Counted from the first letter of the stretch, positions 46,430 to 59,591 are shown. The stretch is DNA of 64,000 nt from Euprymna scolopes (GCA_024364805.1 CM044506.1:34679256-34743255); one strand, 5' to 3'. Program-made: numbers and translations. The notes: generated by a model not told the origin, from the letters alone.

Positions 46430-47730
46430 CTCGACATGTATACTTATGCAACAAATGAAAAGGCACACAGTTATGACTAAAAAAGATGAATATAGCAATT
46501 TAGAAATAGAACCATTTTAAAAATTACTTGATCTTTATATGCAAAGAGTTGCAGGCTGGAAATAGATGATGGCAGAGTTTCATGATCACATGACCCATAA
46601 CATTTCACCTTCCCAGATCTCAATCTTTTGGTCTACCATATATGGAACCCAGTTTAATACAGGTTAATACTAATACATACTTAACACTAAAATGATACTT
46701 AAAAATATATATAATTAAGAGTAATGTCTACTATGAAAAAGGATCACCTGATGCTCACATGTCAGTGAACAAATAACTGGACAACATGAATAGATTCAAT
46801 TTTTTTTAGTTTTTTTTTTTGCTTCTCAAGAAAAAGTTAACATCTGTGAAGTGTGGTTGGATTTAAATATCCCAAGTAGGAGAAGCATCCATCAGTGACT
46901 AAGATATCAGTCGCTGACTAACAGACATCCAATGCGGACAAAATCAAAAGACTGAGCTCACTGAAAACAGAAGTTACTTGACTTATGACATCACTCTCTC
47001 CTTTCACAGTTGTTGGTGACGAACTTGCATCATCTTTCATATTATTTGACAATCATACCTGTTTTTAACAATTTTCATGTATTTACTAGCAGGGAGACCA
47101 AATATTTTTATTGCCATCGAAATTGGTGAAATCAAACATTTTTCAATCAAATCCGTGCTCTAGTCAGTGACCTACCATGGTGTACTATGAGAAAGCCTCA
47201 CATGCCTCCCTGCATTGCACTGTAGAGAGCCTACTGTTAATTTTATACAATTATTTTTATATATAATGGCTCAAATTAAAGTTTAAAATGCAAAAGTATC
47301 ATGCTTTAATTGTGTTCTAAACAGAAACATCCATTTTAAAGGCACTCCTGTCATATCAAAGAACTTACTGTTGATTTTATACATTAGGCCTTCCATTTAA
47401 GGGTGTTAACTGATCAAAATCTAATCGTTTCTTTCTTTAATTAGATTGTTTTTTAATTATCAATAATTATCAGGAACATTCAGATACAAAACCTATCTAA
47501 GAACATTCCCAGACACATAAAATACTTTTGTGTGAAATTTAAAATCAGCCCAACCATTTTGGAGTCCATAGGGTACGAACTCACAGAGACACAAAGTAGA
47601 GATAACAAAATAAAACAAATAAAATATAACACACTGTATAACTGAAAAGTGTCAAATACCTTGAAAGCAGACCATAATGATACTTATACTCAAATTCTGA
47701 AAAGATTCCAACAATCTATAAAATTCATAT
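46430..47730. other. Upstream region, nothing firmly recognised
   Basis: No gene. 47,480-47,600 (aaaatcagcccaaccatttt ... gtacgaactcacagagacac) resembles a widespread mobile-element end, class uncertain. The first ABCA2 coding exon was looked for here and not seen. Confidence 0.4.
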
Positions 47731-47734
47731 TATT

Positions 47735-48190
47735 TGGATTCGTCAGACTACTGTTCTCATTTTGACTGATATTTTCTTAATGCTTCTGTCGATGTAACTT
47801 GCGACCTTCTTCAGGTGTATCTTATCAAACTCAGGAATCTGCATGGAAGTTTGCAAGGACCCATGGCATAGTGGACGAAGCACTTGATAAAATTCAGTTG
47901 TAAGTTACGCTCTTTTGGAAGCTCATGGTTCAATCTTCAGTGTGGACGACATTCAAAAATACAATCACAGGACTTCTACCTGGTTGTGACTGATGGAACA
48001 AGAGTATGCTGCTTTTTTTGGATGAAATAAATGGTCCTGTTCAAAATTCTGTGCAGATCCCAGAGCTTGACAGAAATATTCCCTAGTTCGACACGATATA
48101 CCTGAAGAAAGTTCGAGATTACATCGAATGAAACGTTGTACAAATAACACTCAAGCTAAGAACATAGTCTGAATAATCTAAATAATATGA
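47735..48190 (+). mobile_element. tRNA-like SINE, decayed
   Basis: A box TGGCATAGTGG at 47,864-47,874 and B box GGTTCAATCTT at 47,927-47,937, with tRNA-like spacing. The 3' region (48,045-48,190) matches the repeat at 12,335-12,475. The 5' part matches 20,775. Together these suggest a composite SINE of about 450 bp. Confidence 0.55.
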
Positions 48191-48329
48191 AAAATAATAT
48201 CCTCATCTCAAAAATTCAGAAGTATAAGATGCATAAAATCATTGAAGAAATAGCTTTAAAAAGTTGTATCAGCAAGTTGACATGGAGCCTCAAGTTGAAC
48301 AAATAATTATTAAGATTGAAATCAGACTT

Positions 48330-48900
48330 CTGGAAGAAAAAAGTATTACCAACCATCTTATCAAACTGAAGACTTTCATAAGAGGCATTTATGACTGTAA
48401 TTTTCTTTGATACAAGAGAAGCATATGATATCATATGGATATAGGAAAGTATGAGGGATATTCAAGACTTTGGATTATAGGGGAAAACTGATACCCTTCA
48501 TCCAAAACTTGCTTAAAAACATTAGAATCATAAATTACTATGGAAACCATACTATCCAGTTTTTTGTGTTCTCAAGTACATTACTCACACTGTAAAACAA
48601 TTTTATCAAAACTCAGCTAACGATTTATATGTCATTGCTTGATGACTCATACTCATCACTGTACATTTTTATCAACAAAGGCATTTTATCACTAAAATCA
48701 TGATTTCATAGTCTTTTTATCATGAAACAAAGCATTAAATGTTGATAACTGTGAATACAAATGGATCAAAAGCAAACTTAATGTAACACAAAACATACTC
48801 GTGATCTGGCGAGTCAAAACCACTATCATTATTTAATCTATTTTCATAAACTATGACATGTCTTAAGACATTCTTCTTCTAAAAAAATAAGTCTCTTTAC
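48330..48900 (+). mobile_element. I/Nimb-type LINE, RT fragment, strongly decayed
   Basis: The plus strand reads MTVIFFDTREAYDIIW, then SMRDIQDFGL. This aligns with VAVFLDIQKAYDTNWKYGIL and RDIHNMGIKG of the large element at 52-57.7 kb. Later pieces (NDLYVIA) are barely alignable. An older relative in the opposite orientation. Confidence 0.65.
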
Positions 48901-49089
48901 TTTTACATCATTCTTCTTATTATTATTATTCTTTATTGTAGTTATTTATTGTAAGTAAATGCTCAGTGGATAGTGAAGTCTCTGCAATGGTGGCAGCAGC
49001 TGTAGAAGAAACAGAAATGTTCACTTTCTTCTTTGGTTGTAATGATGGTAGTCTTCATCTTTTCCCCGGTCATCACCATCATAATATTC

Positions 49090-49500
49090 CATATAAAAAA
49101 GGAACATCATAACATCCATTTCACATGATGGCATGTGTTGAATGGCTTTAAGAAATTAGCTTCAAAACTAACCTATCTCTACCCAGGTTTTTATATGTCA
49201 TTCTTAAGCTCATTTTTATCACTCCCTCCCGTGTTTTCCTTGACTTTCCCTGCAAACTGAATCTGATACCTCAAGTGTTTTATATCTACTAACCAAATAA
49301 CTCTCATCCATTCTTTCAACATGACCATACCATCGAAGTCTCCTGTTCTGCACACATCTCATACTGTCTAGATTTAATTTTCCTTTGAAGTCATCAGATA
49401 AAAGCCTGTCTTTTAACACTCATATAACACAGCCATCATATCATCACTTTCCACGCCAGGTTTCACTTTCATACATCACACTACGTACATACACCTGGCA
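49090..49500 (-). mobile_element. RTE-like LINE 3' fragment
   Basis: The minus strand reads MLKDRLLSDDFKGKLNLDSM, then RCVQNRRLRWYGHVERMDES, the classic C-terminal block of this family. The downstream end lies near 49,090 (catttcacatgatggcatgt). Confidence 0.82.
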
Positions 49501-49509
49501 ACTGTAATA

Positions 49510-52039
49510 ATGAATATCAATTAAAAAAAAAAAAATCTAACAATATTCTGGCTAAATGATGTCATGCCCATTCGAAGTTTCATTTTCTTTTTCACAACAC
49601 TATAAAGTTACATATTCACAACATTCACTTCATGAGATAGACAAAGACTGAGAAAGACATTCAAGTTTTGATTGTATTTTTGTTGAATACTTCTTTTTTC
49701 AGCCTTTCTTCAAGACACTTCTTTTTTTTTTTGTTAAGTACTCATGTTTTCAGTCCATTTTTCTTTGTTTTAGGCATCATTGCCTTTTATCATTAAAAGC
49801 AGCAATAATCATTTTTAAATTAAACCCATTTTTTATATTTTTATGGCTCTAGGTTTATTATTATATTGGGTTATTCATGTAATCTTTTTTATTACTATGG
49901 TTAAGAAATTAACCCTGCTTTGGGAATCAAATAAGAAAAAAAATAGCACAAGCACATTTTTTAATATTAATAAAAACCTGTATTGAGTTACATTTCTGAG
50001 TCTAATTTATTATTTGCTCTTTTTTATAGTTATTGTCTCCAGCAATTTTTTATTGCTTCTTATCCTAAAGACAAATTTTGATAACAATCCCAAAAAGATT
50101 ATTTTATTAAAAAGAAATTAGAAAAGGAATATTAAAAAAATTAGAAACGTTTCAGAAATTCTAAGAAGTAACCTAAAAAAAAAAAAAACATCGTGAAAAA
50201 AACCCTCCCCAAAAAAACAACTCTTTCTTAACCCTAAGTATGTATCAACAACCCTCAGCTCTTTAAAGAAAAAAGAAAAGAAAAGTACTGAATTTTCTTT
50301 TTAACTGGAACAATTTCGTTTCATTTATTTTCAGTCTTGTATTGTCTCCTACTTTTGTACACGATATTTTTAACTAGTTATACCAGATATTTTAAATTCT
50401 TTTATAGGTCGATATTATTTTTTTTTTATTATTTGTATCTATTTTATGTAATCCTGTTCACATTAGATGACCAAGAAACAAAACAAAAAATAATAATAAA
50501 ATAATTACTATAATTTAGAAATATATAATTCCAGGAACAACAATAATTTACAACCAATGGGCAACCTACAATTATACTGAACAGTTGCCAAATGTATTCA
50601 CGAATGTGTGAACCATTCTAAAAGCTTTGTGCATCAAATTACAAGGGCTCATACACAAAACACAGAGGGTGTATCGGACTGTACCTCCACCACAATCAAT
50701 CAATAAAATCCAGCACGGAATCTGATAGCAGATGCTAGACTCTTTGAAATCTTCTGATGGCAAAATCATTTCAATAAATTATTTTTCACCAACAATTTCT
50801 TTTTCAAAACGTTCTTTATGGTCTTTTAACATAATCTTAACTGGTAACCACTCCAGACTTAGAGTTAGTGGTAACAAAATTTTGTTGATCGTTCTAAAAT
50901 GCTAGAATGACTTGAAAATGGAATGATTATTTCATGTTAAATTTATATATGAAACAGATTCCCCACTTTAAATCTTAAAATAATCGCCTAAAAAGTAGAA
51001 TCTCACTTACAGGAGTGGGGAAGAAGGTACTAATCTGCAAATGTAAAAATAAAAAAATTTGGTCTTATTTTTAAGGTAAAGAAAATAAGGGAACACCATA
51101 GTAGTAGGCTATACAAAAACCAAAATTAATTAAAACGAAATTGCTCCAATCAAAAAAAGTTCAAAAGTACTCCACCCTTCAAAATAATTCCTTAATCCTA
51201 AGTCTGGATGGCAATTAACCCCTCCAACAAAACAAAAAATATATATTTACCTAAAGTTAGAAAATTATTATGTGTCATCCAAATGCTATCTAGTCGGAAG
51301 GTGAATGATCATTTTGTTATAACACTGATTCCTCACCCTAAAGTCTATAATGCATCAAGTTTTTCATTACATGCAACAAAACGAAGAGAATTTGATATTA
51401 ATACCATCAAAATTAAATGCGACGCTTTTTTGGTATTTACCCAACATTTGTTTTTTGCATTTTTTATTGACTATAATTTTTTGTCTTTTTCTGTGTCCAA
51501 TCACCAATTACATCACTTACAAATTGTTGAATTATTTTATTTTTTACCAAATATTTTACATTTTAGAATGAGGTATCACTTTTTCTTATTTTTTTAATAT
51601 AAATTTAACACATTTTTAATTATAACCAATTTCCCAAAACATTTTTTTTAGAAAAAAAAAAGGTGTAAACAAATTTTGTTACTTTTACAGAATTTGAACC
51701 AAACAAAACCAACTTTAACCAGAAACCTATGAAGCATTCATCAAATCAGAAGCTACAAAAAAAAAAAAAAATGCTGGCAGACGATAAAGATAAATAAAAC
51801 AAATAAAAACATAAAATCATTAAACCCTCAACTATTGAAAGTATTCCAGGTGAAATGGGTCATTAATCATTATTTGGTTGGTTGGTTGTTTTATTATGGC
51901 TTCACGGCATATCAACCATTGTAGGTTATTTAATGCCAAGCTATGTATTTAGTTGAGATAGTTTTTGTTGTTGTTTTAATTATTATCAGAGTTATGTATT
52001 TTTAAAATTTTTGAGTTTTTACGTTTTAAAGTGATTTGA
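49510..52039. other. Upstream intron or intergenic AT-rich sequence
   Basis: Long A/T tracts and short open frames (such as 51,208-51,597) with biased, low-complexity residues. No gene supported. Part of this span could hold the missing first ABCA2 exon or 5' UTR, but I cannot identify it. Confidence 0.45.
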
Positions 52040-52102
52040 AAAGTTGTATTTTTTTTTTATTAATTTTTTTTTTTTTTAAGTATTTGATGATTTGGTGTGA
52101 AA

Positions 52103-55100
52103 CTATTCTTTGATTTCGTTTACTGTATAATATTTATTTCTGGTAGTTTTGTATTTTTGACATTCTGTTAATGTTTTATTGTCATCTGTTTGTCGCAGAA
52201 AGTGTATTTTGGTTTTTCTGTTGCTTTGATTAGGTGCGAGTGTGTTAATTTGGTATGTCCGATTCTGATTCTGTTTAGAATGATATTTTCTCTTCGTCCT
52301 TTTATTGTTTTGTTTTTGTGTTTTATTATGGGTTGGTGCTCGTGTAGTTTGTTTTGGGTATATGTGTCCCATTCTGTTTGCCATTTATTTTTGTTATATT
52401 CCCTTATTTTTCTGCTGAAATCTGTGTATGGTATTTTGATTTTTGTTATATTTTTGCTAATGGTTTCTTTGGCCAATTTGTCAATTTCTTCATTGCCTGG
52501 AATACCAACATGACTTGGTATCCAGGCTAAGATTATTTCTTTACCTTTTTCAATAATTTCATTGTATTTGTTCATTATATCTAATATATAAGGATGCTCT
52601 AGTTCTTCTCCTCTTAAAGCTAAGATGCATGACAAAGAATCGGTATATATAATGAATTTTTTCTTATTGTCGTTCTTAATTATTTCAAGTGCCATTTTGA
52701 TTGCTTGTAGTTCTGCTGTGTATATTGATGCGTCGATGGGAAGTCTTATTTGGAGATGGTTCTGTCCATCTGTACATGCCGTACCTGTTTCTTTTTTTTG
52801 TCTTGGCTCCATCAGTGTATATTTCTTTGTGTTGTAGGTACTTTTCTCTGAGTTCGCTGAAGTGGCTTTTATTTATTAAGTTGTTGGTATTGTTTTTTTG
52901 GTATTTAGTAAGAGTCAGATCAATGCTTGGATCTTTCAAAGTCCATGGTGGTTTGTTACTTACTGTGTGTGTGACTATGTTATTAGGGTTTTCGTTAATT
53001 TGAGTTAATATTTCTTTGATGCGATATCCGAAAGATGGTATGTTTTTTGGTTTGCTGGTATAAAAGTTTGTATATTGTAGGTTGAAGGTTTTTTTGTGTG
53101 TTGGGTTGTTTGGATCACTTTGTAGTTTTATTGTGTATTGTGTTATTAATTTCTGCCATCTTAAATGTAGAGGGGGTTCATTGGCTTCTATGTATAGGCT
53201 TTCCATGGGTGATGTTTGATATACTCCCAGACTGAGTCTTAATCCTTGATTTTGTATGGTTATTAATTTTTGGAGATAGGATTTACGGGTAGAGCTATAT
53301 GTGATGCATCCATAATCTAATTTTGATCTTATGTGTGCCTGGTATATTTTTAACATTGTGTCTTGGTCTGCTCCTCAGTCTGTTTTTGATATTACTTTTA
53401 AAATTTTCATTGCTTTTTGGCATTTTTGCTTTAAGTTAGTGATATGCTTATTGAAATTAAGTTTATTGTCCAGTGTGATACCTAGAAATTTCGTGTGTTG
53501 TGCTATTGGGATTGAGTTTCCTTGTATTTGTAGTTGTGGGTCCAGATGATATTTTTGTTTTCTGCAGAAATGAATACAGACAGTTTTGTTTTGTGCCAAC
53601 TTGAAACCATTTTTATCGATCCAGTTTTCTATTTTGTTTAAGCATTGCTGCATTTTTCTTTCAATTGTTGTTATATTTAATGCAGAATATGCAATTGAAA
53701 AGTCATCTACAAATAATGATCTTTCAAATTGTATGTCGACAATTTGTGTAATTTCATTTATTTTAATTAAGAATAAGGTGGTGGATAATATACTACCTTG
53801 TGGCACTCCTGCTTCTTGATCTGATAGTGTGTTTCCTTGTCGTATTTTGTAATATCTTTGAGACAGGAAGTTTTGTATAAATATTGCCATATTTCCTTTT
53901 ATTCCCATATTGTGTATGTCTCTTAGAATTCCATATTTCCAGTTTGTATCGTAGGCTTTTTGGATGTCCAAAAAGACTGCCACCACATGGTGTCCGCGTA
54001 CGAAACCGTCTCTAATAAATGATTCTAATCATACTATTTGGTCGTTTGTGCTTTGTTTTTGTCTGTATCCACTCTGATATTTTGATAAGAGGTTGTTTTT
54101 TTTTCCAGGTACCACATTAAGCAGTTGTTTATCATTCTTTCCATAGTTTTGGAGAGGCAGCTGGTTAGGGCTATGGGTCTGTAACTGGTTGGGTTACTTG
54201 TATTTTTATTTGGTTTGGCAATTAGCATGATGGTTGATTCAAACCAGGATTTTGGTATTTCTCCTGTATTCCATATTTTGTTATATATGTTAAGTAATAA
54301 TTTTAAAGATGATTTTGGTAATTGTTTTAGGAATTGGTAATGTATATCGTCTGGGCCTGGAGTTGTATTTCTGCTTTTGTTTATTGCTCTTTTTAGTTCT
54401 TTTATGTTGAATGGTATGCTGTATGTTTCTTTGTTATTAGTTGTAAAATTAAGTTTTTCTCTTTCTGCTGTTTCTTTATGAATTTGGAATGATGTTGAAT
54501 ACTGTTTGTTTGATGAATTTTTGTAGAATTCTTCAGCTAGTAAATTAGTTATTTCTTTTTTGTTTATGCATTTTGTTCCATCAGTTTTAATTAAATGGTG
54601 TTTGGTTGTTTAGCTGTGAAATATAGTTTTTCCAGGATGTTTTTTTTTGCTTTGTTTTATAGTGTATCGTGCTTTAGCACGCATCTCTATATTTTTGTAA
54701 GTTAATTGTTGTAGGGTTTTGTTTGAATTTTTTAAGTGTTTTTTCCCCCTTTCTTTGACAGCTTTTTTGCAGGTTTCATTAAACCAAGGGTTTGATTTTT
54801 TTGTGGGGTTTGTTGAAGTTTTGGGTATTGTTTTGGTGGCAATAGTGTGTAAGGTTTGTGTGAAATATTTAGTGGTTCTTCTTTATTGAGAATGTTCGTG
54901 TCTAATTCTGTTCTGCAAAGATTGGTAAATGTTTCCCAGTTAGCTTTATGTAATTTCCATTTTGGGACTTTTTCATCTGATATTTTTTGATTACTTTTAA
55001 GTATGGTGGGATAGTGATGACTTCGTGTTGGTCTTCCAGTACATCCCAATGGAAATCCATATAAATGGATGGAGTGCATATTGTTAAGTCTATTGCAGAC

Positions 55101-55661
55101 ATGGATCCATTGGCTGGGTGCATGTAGGTATTTTTACCATTGTTTAATATACATAGGTTTGTTGTATTTATGATTTTATTTATTATATTGCCTTTGTTGT
55201 TGTTTTGATTACTTCCCCAATGGTTGCTGTGCGCATTAAAATCTCCCATTATTATAAATGGGGGTGGGAGTTGGTTAATTAGCATGTCTATTTCTTTTTA
55301 TTTATTGGCTGATTTGGTGGAATGTATATGGAGCAGATTGTGATTTTGCGATGTAGGTTAGCTGTTAGAGTTATTGCTTGTAGTTCAGTGTTTAATTGGA
55401 GGATTGTGTGATGTATAGTGTTTTTAATTAGTATGGACACTCCTCTGGTTACTTTATTTGTTGTGGATATATAGGTTTTGTCGTACATGTTATTTTCTTT
55501 GAATTTGTAGTTGTGATTTTCTTTGAGTAGTGTTTCTTGTAGACATATATTGCTGCTGGATTATGTTTGTTGATGATTTCTAGTATTTCTTCATGATTAG
55601 GTTTTAGTCCTCTGCAGTTCCATTGTAGGAATGTTGTTTTGTTATTTGTAAGGTTTTGCAT
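52103..55661 (-). pseudogene. LINE ORF2, endonuclease-RT-RNase H (broken)
   Basis: N-terminal endonuclease: TTFLQWNCRGLKPNHEEILE, IIMGDFNAHSNHWGS, with GSMSAIDLTI. RT: SYRPIALTSCLSKTMERMIN, VAVFLDIQKAYD, AGVPQGSILSTTLF and the catalytic box FVDD (about 53,702-53,713). The thumb has YQAHIRSKLDYG. RNase H shows YTDGA, YTAELQAIKMALE, IIYTDSLSCILAL and GNEEIDKLA, a full D-E-D-D set, split between two frames. The C-terminus has GHTKLTHSHLI and a Cys/His block. About six frame breaks and some in-frame stops. Expected intact length is roughly 1,190 codons. Confidence 0.85.
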
Positions 55662-55719
55662 GGGTATTGTTTTTATTTATTTATTTTTTTTTTCTTCTTG
55701 TTTATCGTCACTTGTAGGT

Positions 55720-56989
55720 TCATGAGGTAAGAGGAATATCTTTTGATTCTTCAGTCTCCATGATTTCTTGGTTTTCTCGTCCTAGAGGCACAGTGTTTTT
55801 TTGTTTATCTTTACCTTTGGATTGTGAGCGCGGTCGTGGTGTGTTGGGGAGTTTAGGTTCATGCGCCGCAGAGGTTGTTTTGCTGTTCCGCCGGCCCCTT
55901 CTTTCCAGGGGATCCTTTGGCATGTCTACCCGTTTCTGAACACCCAGGGGAGTGTCTTTTGGCTTGGAGAGTGAACATGACCTGGCCGTTGAATTTTTTT
56001 TTCTGCTATTTTGTTTCTTTTTTCCTCTGGTATGTTTTTTTGGTGTTTGCTTTTTTTTGTTTTCTTTTTTGGCTAAAGGGGTTGTTTCTATTGGATGTGG
56101 TGTTTGGGTTTTTGGTTCCGGTGAGGTTTTGTTCATATTTATTTTTTTTAATTTCTTCAATTGTGTTTATTAATATTTTGATTTCATCAGTGAAGTCTTG
56201 GATTTTAATGTCTAAGTTTGTTGTGTGATAATTGTTGTGCTTATTAGTATTAGGAGTATTCTTTTTTGTAATTTCTGAATATTTAATTGTTTCAACTTTT
56301 TTCCTTGCTTCTGGGTAGGTGACGTTTAGTGTGTACTTAATTTTGGTAATTTCTTTTTCTTTTTTCAAAATTTCACAATCTTTAGAGTAGGCACTGTGAT
56401 TTTCTTTACAGTTGGCACATTTGGGAGTTTTTTGACAGTTGGTATGATTGTCATTTTCTCCGCACCTTCCACACACTGAGTGGCGTATGCATTGATTCTG
56501 ATGGTGGCCAAATTTTTTACATTTGAAGCAACGCAGTGGGTTGGGGATGTAAGTTTTGACTTTCAGTTTCTCGTAGGCTATTTTTATTTCTGGTGGGATT
56601 TTTTGTTGGTAAAAGGTTAGTATGTACGTGTGTGTGTTTATCATTTCTCCATTTTTTTTTTTTTTTAATTTGAATTCGTCTAATGTCTGTTACATTCTGT
56701 TCTTTCAGATATGAACGTAGTTCGTCAATGGGACAAAGTAAAAGTTCATGGCTTTTTACCACTCCTTTGCATATGTTTAGTGTTTTGTAGGGGTATGTTT
56801 TCATTTTTATATTATCGAAATGTTTCCATTTTAGGAGTTCATCCGCTTGTGGTTTTGTGAAAATTTCTATTAGCAGAGTGCCATTTCTTAATTTTTTTTA
56901 ACCATTTTGGGTTTTATATTTTTAGATAATATTTTCTCTATCTTAAAGGGGGAAAGTTTGGTTAATGGTGTTTCTTCAGTGGATTCCAT
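55720..56989 (-). pseudogene. LINE ORF1, gag-like nucleic-acid-binding protein (broken)
   Basis: The start is taken as the ATG at 56,987-56,989 (MESTEETPLTKLSPFKIEKI). Middle pieces read LLCPIDELRSYLKEQNVTDI. Zinc knuckles follow: CFKCKKFGHHQNQC, CGRCGENDNHTNC and CANCKENHSAYSKDC. The C-terminus is Lys/Pro/Thr-rich, ending near 55,720. This layout is usual for ORF1 of Jockey/I-type LINEs, which coats element RNA. It is split over three frames by single-base changes and homopolymer length differences near 56,650 and 56,900. Confidence 0.82.
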
Positions 56990-57699
56990 TATTATAAAAT
57001 TTGGATATATATCTTGTTCCTCAGCCGAGTCACTATCCTAAGTGTCTAGCAGTCTTTTTTTACTTGGTGTTTTGTAACTCATTAGGATTGTTTGTGGGTT
57101 CATCATTCCTGCTCCCCACCCACCTCAGAGCCCTATTTGGGATGTGCATAGGGGGGAAACCCATTCGTCCTGGCTACAACAGGGTTACAGGAATGGTATA
57201 CTTGCATATAATGTAGACTTCGAGCATTTGTGTTTCTTAATTTTTCTCATCCAAGTAGAAAATGGGAAACATTAGAGGAAAACATGTCCAGTTTTTATTC
57301 ATTATATACAATTGACCCTTAGCCATCGCTTTCACCACTTATTTATGGATCTGTGTTGATGGAAGAATGTTGTGTAGTATTTGGGTTTTGGGTAGGTTAT
57401 ATGTGTATAAGTGGTGTGCTAGACGTGACCAGCCGATTGATCGGATCAGGCCCATCCGACCGCCCGTCTAGCCCAGTAAGGGCCAAAGTGGTGTGTTGGG
57501 AAGTGGGGGTACTAAAACCTGACCTCCAAATCTCTCAACCACCAGGATCCTGTCTTAATGGCATTACAGATCACTACCCATGGCCATCAGGTAGCCCCAT
57601 TGAGGGATTTCTACTCTCTGCAGGGGGGCAGTCGGCATATTCTGATGCCCTGCCGACAAGGTGTAGTGGAATCTTGATTGATTGGAAAAATCTTATATT

Positions 57700-58880
57700 T
57701 CCAGTTGTTTTCTTTAAATATTTATTTATGGATTTTAGTTTGTTTTTATTATTTTGATTGGTATTTTTAAATTAGGGAATCAGTAAGGAAGTAGGGGTGG
57801 AATGACAAAAAGAAAAGAGAAAAAAAAAAGAATAGATGGGGCTGTTGTTTTTGTTTTTGCAGAAGGATCGAAAACAAAAACAGAAATTTAATGTAGGTGC
57901 ATTTCGTCTCAGGAAGACAGCCTGATCTGGTAGCACCAGTTAATCATTATATGCTCCCAGAGCTTAGTGCTTCTATTATGAATTGCATCAGACATTGTCT
58001 TAATGATATGGTCATTAAAACGCTTTCATTGTCTGCTGTGCACTCTTAAAGATGAAAGTGTGGATGCCAATGCATGTGCCTTCTCCATATTTAATAAAGT
58101 GATACTATCAACTAGGGCCCCAGTGTTAGAAAGAAAAAGAAAAAAAAGAGGAAATAAGTTTATCAACATAGAGAATACACAATTTACTAAGGCACACAAA
58201 GGCAGCTGAAATAGGATATGTAGGTGATTGGGACAAAAGGTCGGACATACAGGGATACAGGGTTAGTTTACAGACAGTTTTAGGAGTGGCAGTAAATTTT
58301 ATGACAGTCAGAGACAATTTATGGACAGTCTTAAGTTTGTGATAGTTGAAGACAGTTTGAGTTTGAGACAGTTGGTGGCTTGGAGAGAGATTAGAGTTGA
58401 AGCTGTGTGAGAGTAAATTGGGCCGAGAAAAAAAAAAAAAAAATCGCTTATAATCGATGCAACCAGCTGACCAGAATCGATAGTTAGCGACGGACTACTT
58501 TTGGGGTTTATTTTTGTACGCTATGTGATGATATCACACACACACAAAGCTTAACTGATTTCCATCAAGTACTCGTCTTGTGTTTTATCGTAGCACAATC
58601 ACAAAAAATGATCATTGCGTCACAATAAAACTTTTTGTTGATTTCTATATCTCTTGAAAACTTTTGAAGTGCATTGGCAAAGTTTTGGAATATGCCAGGT
58701 GCGACCATGTATAAACTTTGTATTAGTTCACTTTACGTTTGTTTTACATTTATGAACTTATGACACAAGTTGATCGATATGTGACAGCTGCAACGAGTAT
58801 GTGTGTACCAAGTGATACTGATCTTTAATAAGACCTTTACTGTAAAAAAAAAAAAAAATGTATGCAAGTAACTTTATCTC
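57700..58880. other. Upstream sequence, nothing recognised
   Basis: Imperfect repeats of a gacagtt motif around 58,260-58,380 (cagacagtttta, gacagtcagagacaattt, gacagttgaag). No gene. Confidence 0.45.
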
Positions 58881-58884
58881 ATAC

Positions 58885-59045
58885 ACAGAAGTGACGGTGG
58901 TCTAGTGATTAACAATACAAACTGACGATTTGGGTGTTTGACGTTCAAATCCAGTTTGTTCCATAAAAAATCATTTTCATGTAGGATGTTGGCGACCTTC
59001 ATGTGGTCCATCCCGTAATCTCCAATGTCTTTCTAAAAAGAATCC
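58885..59045 (+). mobile_element. tRNA-like SINE fragment
   Basis: A-box-like TGGTCTAGTGA at 58,898-58,908 and B-box CGTTCAAATCC at 58,942-58,952, with spacing right for a tRNA-derived promoter. It is followed by tgttggcgaccttcatgtgg, which parallels cttgcgaccttcttcaggtg in the SINE at 47.8 kb. Too diverged for a functional tRNA. Confidence 0.6.
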
Positions 59046-59184
59046 TCATTAGAAACTATCGGGGAAACCAATGCCAACAATAGAATCTTTGGATTTGTAT
59101 GATATAATAAAGATCTCATATACATGAGTTGATGAAAACATTTTCAATAATCATCTTTATGCCAATTTTAATATAGATATCCCG

Positions 59185-59186
<2 letters not shown>

Positions 59187-59220
<34 letters not shown>
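59187..59220. repeat. Poly(A) tract, about 34 bases
   Basis: A run following cccggc; likely a retroposon tail, possibly of the SINE upstream. Confidence 0.8.
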
Positions 59221-59221
<1 letters not shown>

Positions 59222-59591
59222 ATCTAGATATGTCAAGTAATTCATAAAACTTGGTACATTTTAGTATTGTAGGCAACATTCCCACACATCATTTTTGTTT
59301 GACTGAATGCTGGGAACCCATTTGCTATTCTGGGCATATTTTCTTTTTCATGCAGTTTTCAAGAAATGATCAGACATCTAAGCAGAAAATGCAAAAGAGT
59401 GGCCCATTTCCCCCCAGTCTACTCTACTAATTGATTGATTGTCAACAACAGAGTCCCTTTCAAAGAAGAAAAGAATAAATTCTTGCAACGTGGGGTGGGA
59501 ACAAATTAGAAAAATTTGTTGCATTGTTTACTTTTGTCTGAAATAAATCCTCAAAAAAACAAAATACATTCAGATGATTGTTTGTATTTTG

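Larger units (their letters stand above)
52040..57680 (-). mobile_element. I/Nimb-type LINE, nearly full length, inactive
   Basis: About 5.6 kb, with a GC-richer 5' UTR (57,000-57,680), ORF1, ORF2 and an A-rich 3' end near 52,040-52,080. ORF2 carries in order an AP-type endonuclease, RT, RNase H and a C-terminal zinc-knuckle-like CDKQMTIKH block. ORF1 is gag-like with CCHC knuckles. An RNase H domain in a two-ORF LINE with CCHC ORF1 points to the I superfamily (I/Nimb group). Both ORFs carry several frame breaks, so this copy is dead, but domain content is complete and divergence moderate. Confidence 0.88.

Noticed and set aside
50572-50769. 65-codon Cys-containing open frame
   Set aside because: No family recognised, no splice or start context.
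51010-51033. Tiny 24-bp exon with a good acceptor and GTAAGT donor on the minus strand
   Set aside because: Encodes ISTFFPTP, which does not match the ABCA N-terminus; splice-like motifs occur by chance.
51208-51597. 129-codon open frame
   Set aside because: Low-complexity Phe/Leu/Tyr-rich translation of T-rich DNA without similarity.
58885-59045. Functional tRNA gene
   Set aside because: A and B boxes are present, but the arms do not form a cloverleaf that I could draw; a SINE fits better.
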